From assembly GCA_041687755.1 (NCBI GenBank), contig JBDNJM010000076.1, positions 1-10,230 on the forward strand: a stretch of 10,230 nucleotides of DNA, written 5' to 3'. This document shows, piece after piece, positions 7,293-10,230 of the stretch (position 1 is the stretch's first letter; each line of letters opens with the position of its first letter). The notes beneath the pieces are model-generated. The model saw nothing but the letters and a program-made list of their open reading frames with translations. It ran no database searches and was not told the origin of the DNA. This stretch comes from JBDNJM01 sp041687755. GTDB taxonomy: Bacteria > Planctomycetota > UBA1135 > GCA-002686595. The translations under genes and the position numbers were made by a program.

Positions 7293-7837
7293 GTGCAACA
7301 CCCGCTCGTGGTCAAGGCGTCGTTGATCGACGTGCGGCCGCCCGTGTGGCGTCGACTGCGGCTGCCGGGTGGGCTGGACTTGGGAGGGCTGCACCGGGTC
7401 CTGCAGGTCGTGTTCGGGTGGCAGGACCGACACCTGCATGTCTTCCGCGTGGGGATCGATGGATCGGGGTGCCAGAGTGCGTCGATTGGCGGGCCTGTGA
7501 GGACGAACGACGGGTGCGCGTCGAGGACGTCTTGGCGGCGTCCGGAGATCGGATCGATTACGTCTACGACTTCGGTGACGATTGGCGGGTCGGAGTCGTC
7601 GCGGAGGAGCATTTGGACAGCGACGACATTGGACTTGTCGAGTGCCTAGGGGGGCGGAGAGCCGCGCCGCCGGAGGATTGCGGGGGACCGCTCGGCTACG
7701 AGGAGGTGTTGGCGGCCTTGGAGCAACCCGAGCGGCCGGAGTCCCCCGAGCTGCTCGAGCGGCTGCCGCATGGGTTCGATCCCGGTCGGTTTGATGCCGG
7801 GGAGGTCACTGACGAGCTCGACCGGGTGGGCCGCTAG
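7293..7837 (+). pseudogene. Plasmid pRiA4b ORF-3-family protein, frameshifted in a G4 run
   Basis: Two overlapping frames together encode one complete pRiA4b ORF-3-family domain of about 180 residues. Frame 3, from a possible GTG at 7293 (or GTG at 7308), gives VKASLIDVRPPVWRRL, then LHRVLQVVFGWQDRHLHVFRVG. The family then continues in frame 2 from about 7454 as DRWIGVPECVDW, DERRVRVEDVL, YVYDFGDDW, GRRAAPPEDCGG and the FDPGRFDAGEV C-terminus, ending at the TAG at 7835-7837. The switch falls at GTGGGGATC (G run 7451-7454), and one extra G there would restore a single frame. The family was named for a plasmid ORF, is widespread in bacteria, and has no established biochemical function. No separate start or Shine-Dalgarno sequence is evident at 7293, so the gene may begin further upstream. 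Confidence 0.75.
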
Positions 7838-7870
7838 GGGCGCGGTCGGGGCTAGGCGAGGGATGAGTGT

Positions 7871-8037
7871 GTCGGAACCGATTCGACAAACTCCAGCCGC
7901 GAGGAGCCTGGGCCTGGGCAGGAGGCCAGGCGCCCGCTGGGAGCCTGCCTGGACGGGTCCGGCTGCTGTTCAGGAAGGCTTGCTTCGGAGCGACAGCCCT
8001 GGAGGGCAGCCCACGGTGGGCTCCTGATACTGGAAAT
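7871..8037 (+). repeat. Diverged direct-repeat element, left copy (upstream of FG-GAP gene)
   Basis: Positions 7871-7945 align by hand with 9927-10000 at about 54 of 75 positions with a single one-base gap. The best-kept blocks are TTCGACAA, CCTGGG.CTGGGC and AGGCC.GGCG. Weaker similarity continues to CTGGAAAT at about 8030-8037. GCCTGG at 7912-7917 can pair with CCAGGC at 7926-7931. Two further hairpins, AGCCCA-CGG-TGGGCT (8008-8022) and CTGGA-AATTTC-TCCAG (8030-8045), are specific to this copy. The element starts 34 nt after the stop at 7837. It is not a tandem, IS or CRISPR repeat I know. Confidence 0.6.
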
Positions 8038-8190
8038 TTCTCCAGCCCGGCTCGATTGCTGGAACCGGGGGATCTCTGCGGGCCGGCGCCAGTTCGCTTT
8101 CGTGTTGCGCTTTCGCGCCCCGTGCGATTCTGGATTGCGTGCCGGACTCTGTTCCGCGCCCGCGCTGGATCCCCTCTACCCCCTCCGACA

Positions 8191-9876
8191 ATGCTGAATA
8201 CCCTCCTATTGTCCACCGTTGGCGCCCTGCCTTTGCCCCAGGACTACCCGATCCTGGATCTGACCAATCCGCAGCCGCCGTCGAAGGGCGCGAGTTTGTT
8301 CGGCAGCGACATCGCCGGGCTGCGTGATGCCGCCGGCAAGACGGTGATGGCAATCTCGGCGCGCAGCACGCAGGCGCCTGGTAGTGGTCGCGTGTTCTTG
8401 TTCGATCCGCTAACGGGCAGCTTTGACCAAGCACTGTCGCCCGCGAGCTTCCAGACCTATGCGTATTTCGGACGCTCGCTCGCCTGCGTTCCAAACACGG
8501 GCGGCCAAGGACTCGACGGACTGGCGGTCGGAGCGAACGAATACAACGTCAGCTTCATCGACGAGGGGCAGGTGTGGCTCTACCGCCGCTCGGCAGGCAC
8601 CGGGGAAATGGAGCTGCAGGTTCTGTTGAACTCCGCGAACCCCCAGTCCGGAGGTCAATTTGGTTGGGCCGTTGCCGGCCTGAGCGATGTGGATGGGGAC
8701 GGCGAGGGCGACGTGCTGGTCGGCGCACCGCTCGAGGACGCGCCGGGCATGGACCGCGGACGCGCGTACCTGTTCAGTGGCGCCACGGGAGTGCGGATCG
8801 CCACTCTGAAGAGCCTGACTCCCTTCAACGGAGGCCGCTTCGGCGATTCGGTCAGCGGCGTACCCGACCTCAACGGGGACGGCATTGAGGACCTTGCAGT
8901 GTCCGGCACGCTCGAGAACAGCTCACCGTTCAGCGGCTCCACTGGCCGAGTGCACCTGTACAGCGGCGCTGACGGTCGGCCGCTGCGTACGCTGCTCCCA
9001 CCCCCCGGCAGTTCGCGGTTCGCGCTCGACGTCGAGGGTCTGGAGGACTGGGACGGCGATGGGTTCGGGGAAGTGGCCGTCGGCGGCCGCTTCGATGCGG
9101 GAACGCGCGGCGTGATCCACGTTTTCAGCGGGGCCACGGGAGCGCTGCTCGAAACCGTCGAGTCCCCGGTCATCGAGATCAACGGGGGTTTCGGGACGGC
9201 AATCTCGCGTGTGCCCGATTCAACCGGGGACGGAGTCGATGAGATTCTCGCAGGCGCGTCGAAGGAAGCCGGCATTGGCGCCGATACCGGTCGCGCGTAC
9301 GTGATCGACGGTGCCAGCCTGACTCTGCTGAGCGCGATCAACAGCCCCAATCCGGCACCGTCGGGCGCCTTCGGCACGTCCGTGGCGGGTCTGCCCGACG
9401 TGGACGGGGACGGGCTTGGGGACTACGCCGTCGGAGCGCCGGCGGAGACCCATGTCAGCATCCATGCCGGGGCCGCCTACGTCTTCTACTGCGAGATCGA
9501 CGAGACCTCCGAACAACTCGTGCGTGCAGGCTCGCCGCCGAACGCGCTGGCCCTGCCGGCGACGCCAACTGGACCTGTCGTCGGCCAAGTCTGGTCACCC
9601 GCGATCGACCACTCGAGCTTCGCGCCTGCCTCGGCGCTGGACTTGCTGTTGGTCGCCGGAGACTCGGCCAATGTCCCGACTCCAGACGGAACGCTGCTGG
9701 TCTCGCTAGCGAGCTCGCTGCTTGTGCTCGAGGGTGCACCCGGCGCGAGCTTTTCCCTGTCGGTCCCGGCCGATTGCAGCCTCGTCGGTGCTGAGTACGC
9801 CGTCCAGGGCCTGAGCCTGGAGCCCGGCGGGCTCTCGGCGACCAACGCGCTCGACGTGAGCATCGGCACGCAGTGA
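8191..9876 (+). CDS. Secreted seven-bladed FG-GAP beta-propeller protein with planctomycete C-terminal domain
   Basis: From the ATG at 8191 the product is 561 residues. It begins with a short signal-like segment (MLNTLLLSTVGALPLP). Seven units of about 60 residues follow, each with an 'FG..V.G..D' start and a '.VYLFS'-like closing strand. Units 3 to 7 carry Asp-rich Ca2+-binding loops at residues 166 (DVDGDGEGD), 226 (DLNGDGIED), 286 (DWDGDGFGE), 343 (DSTGDGVDE) and 403 (DVDGDGLGD). Units 1 and 2 (about 28-75 and 90-135) lack the loop. Seven FG-GAP units is the integrin-alpha propeller number. Residues 445-561 form the beta-rich C-terminal domain frequent in planctomycete secreted proteins (PADCSLVGAEYAVQGLSLEPG). 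The protein is probably exported and Ca2+-stabilised; its ligand is unknown. The start at 8191 is preferred because codons further upstream give Arg/Pro-rich sequence and cross the repeat element. No clear Shine-Dalgarno sequence precedes it. Confidence 0.9.
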   Translation: MLNTLLLSTVGALPLPQDYPILDLTNPQPPSKGASLFGSDIAGLRDAAGKTVMAISARSTQAPGSGRVFLFDPLTGSFDQALSPASFQTYAYFGRSLACVPNTGGQGLDGLAVGANEYNVSFIDEGQVWLYRRSAGTGEMELQVLLNSANPQSGGQFGWAVAGLSDVDGDGEGDVLVGAPLEDAPGMDRGRAYLFSGATGVRIATLKSLTPFNGGRFGDSVSGVPDLNGDGIEDLAVSGTLENSSPFSGSTGRVHLYSGADGRPLRTLLPPPGSSRFALDVEGLEDWDGDGFGEVAVGGRFDAGTRGVIHVFSGATGALLETVESPVIEINGGFGTAISRVPDSTGDGVDEILAGASKEAGIGADTGRAYVIDGASLTLLSAINSPNPAPSGAFGTSVAGLPDVDGDGLGDYAVGAPAETHVSIHAGAAYVFYCEIDETSEQLVRAGSPPNALALPATPTGPVVGQVWSPAIDHSSFAPASALDLLLVAGDSANVPTPDGTLLVSLASSLLVLEGAPGASFSLSVPADCSLVGAEYAVQGLSLEPGGLSATNALDVSIGTQ

Positions 9877-9926
9877 AGCGGGCAGCCTAACGAACGCGCG
9901 CGCGGCAATTCCGCTTCGGCTTGGGC

Positions 9927-10116
9927 GTCGGGGCGAGTTCGACAACCTTCAATCACGCGGACCTGGGTCTGGGCGGCAGGCCGGGCGTTCGCTTGGAAAC
10001 CGTTGAATCTGGCCCGACACGCACTACCCGCGAAACGATCTACCCGCAGGCTCGCCGAGCGCGAGCTAGAACGCGTCTATCGTCGGGAAGGGTGGTGTAC
10101 CAGTAGGTCTGTAAAT
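9927..10116 (+). repeat. Diverged direct-repeat element, right copy (downstream of FG-GAP gene)
   Basis: This is the partner of 7871-8037, starting 51 nt after the FG-GAP stop. The core alignment is 9927-10000. Looser similarity follows in GGCTCGC (10049) and in GGTGG...CTGTAAAT (10091-10116). GTCTGG at 9967-9972 can pair with CCGGGC at 9981-9986. Relative to the left copy, two substitutions turn a C-G and a U-A pair into G-U wobbles, so pairing survives only if the + strand is the RNA. No gene is evident between 9877 and 10185. Confidence 0.55.
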
Positions 10117-10185
10117 GCGCTGGCCGCACGCTGAGCCGCTCCTCGGTTCGGAGCATCGTCCGATTCTTCGGGCGCTCCCGAGCCG

Positions 10186-10215
10186 CAGCGGCAGCCCCCG
10201 AGGGGGCTGCCGCTG
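10186..10215 (+). terminator. Perfect 14-bp-stem GC hairpin, terminator-like
   Basis: CAGCGGCAGCCCCC (10186-10199) pairs perfectly with GGGGGCTGCCGCTG (10202-10215) around a 2-nt GA gap, effectively a CGAG tetraloop. No T-tract follows. It lies about 310 nt after the FG-GAP stop. It may end that transcript, or one arriving from the right, since a perfect hairpin works from either strand. A smaller hairpin, GCTCC-N7-GGAGC, lies just before it at 10138-10154. Confidence 0.55.
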
Positions 10216-10230
10216 AAGGCGGCCGAGGCA

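Noticed and set aside
7867..8190. N-terminal extension of the FG-GAP protein to 7867
   Set aside because: The extension is Arg/Pro-rich, overlaps the repeat element, and would bury the signal-like segment that begins at 8191.
8100..8190. TTGCGC...GATTCT as a promoter for the FG-GAP gene
   Set aside because: The -10 match is poor and similar pairs occur often in this GC-rich DNA, so it is not supportable.

Overview
The window is GC-rich, and its gene content points to a planctomycete, probably one of the deep-branching marine Planctomycetota. The best evidence is the FG-GAP protein at 8191-9876. Its C-terminal domain, ending in a 'PAD..LVG..YAVQGL.L.PGGL..TNALD..IG' pattern, is typical of large families of secreted planctomycete proteins (recognised from memory). 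Weak or absent Shine-Dalgarno sequences, membrane-anchored and secreted orphans, and hairpins without U-tracts also fit. No rRNA, tRNA, CRISPR array or complete IS element is visible.

Layout. Positions 1-104 hold the C-terminal end of an unidentified + strand gene. A strong-looking promoter (TTGACA, 16 nt, TGCAAT) then sits almost on top of the ATG at 166. The small secreted-protein gene that follows (166-605) is split by a frameshift in a run of seven Gs. Next is a single-pass membrane protein of unknown function (699-2627), then a 237-bp spacer between convergent genes that contains a 3-copy 10-bp tandem repeat. The - strand carries a tight two-gene operon (5587 down to 2865). Its first gene is a coiled-coil protein resembling the N-terminal part of actinobacterial 'restriction system' proteins. 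Its second, overlapping by GTGA, has a Pro/Trp-rich N-terminus, a coiled-coil DUF4041-like region and a GIY-YIG (T5orf172-type) nuclease domain. This operon is the best candidate for an anti-phage system. DUF4041 plus GIY-YIG is the architecture of the membrane-associated anti-phage nuclease SNIPE, but here the membrane helix is absent and a coiled-coil partner is present.

About 880 bp without a recognisable gene follow. Then comes an open frame with a possible four-cysteine zinc ribbon (6465-7292), leading into a plasmid pRiA4b ORF-3-family domain (7293-7837) that is also broken by a -1-type frameshift in a G run. The last gene is a secreted seven-bladed FG-GAP beta-propeller. It is flanked by two diverged direct copies (about 72% identical over 75 bp) of an undescribed element, each starting a few tens of bases after a stop codon and each able to form the same small hairpin. 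The window ends in a 14-bp-stem hairpin.

How the genes relate. Only the two-gene - strand operon shows clear functional coupling. The other genes look like independent accessory or secreted-protein genes. Both frameshifts would be repaired by adding one G to a G homopolymer, so sequencing or assembly error must be excluded before calling them pseudogenes.
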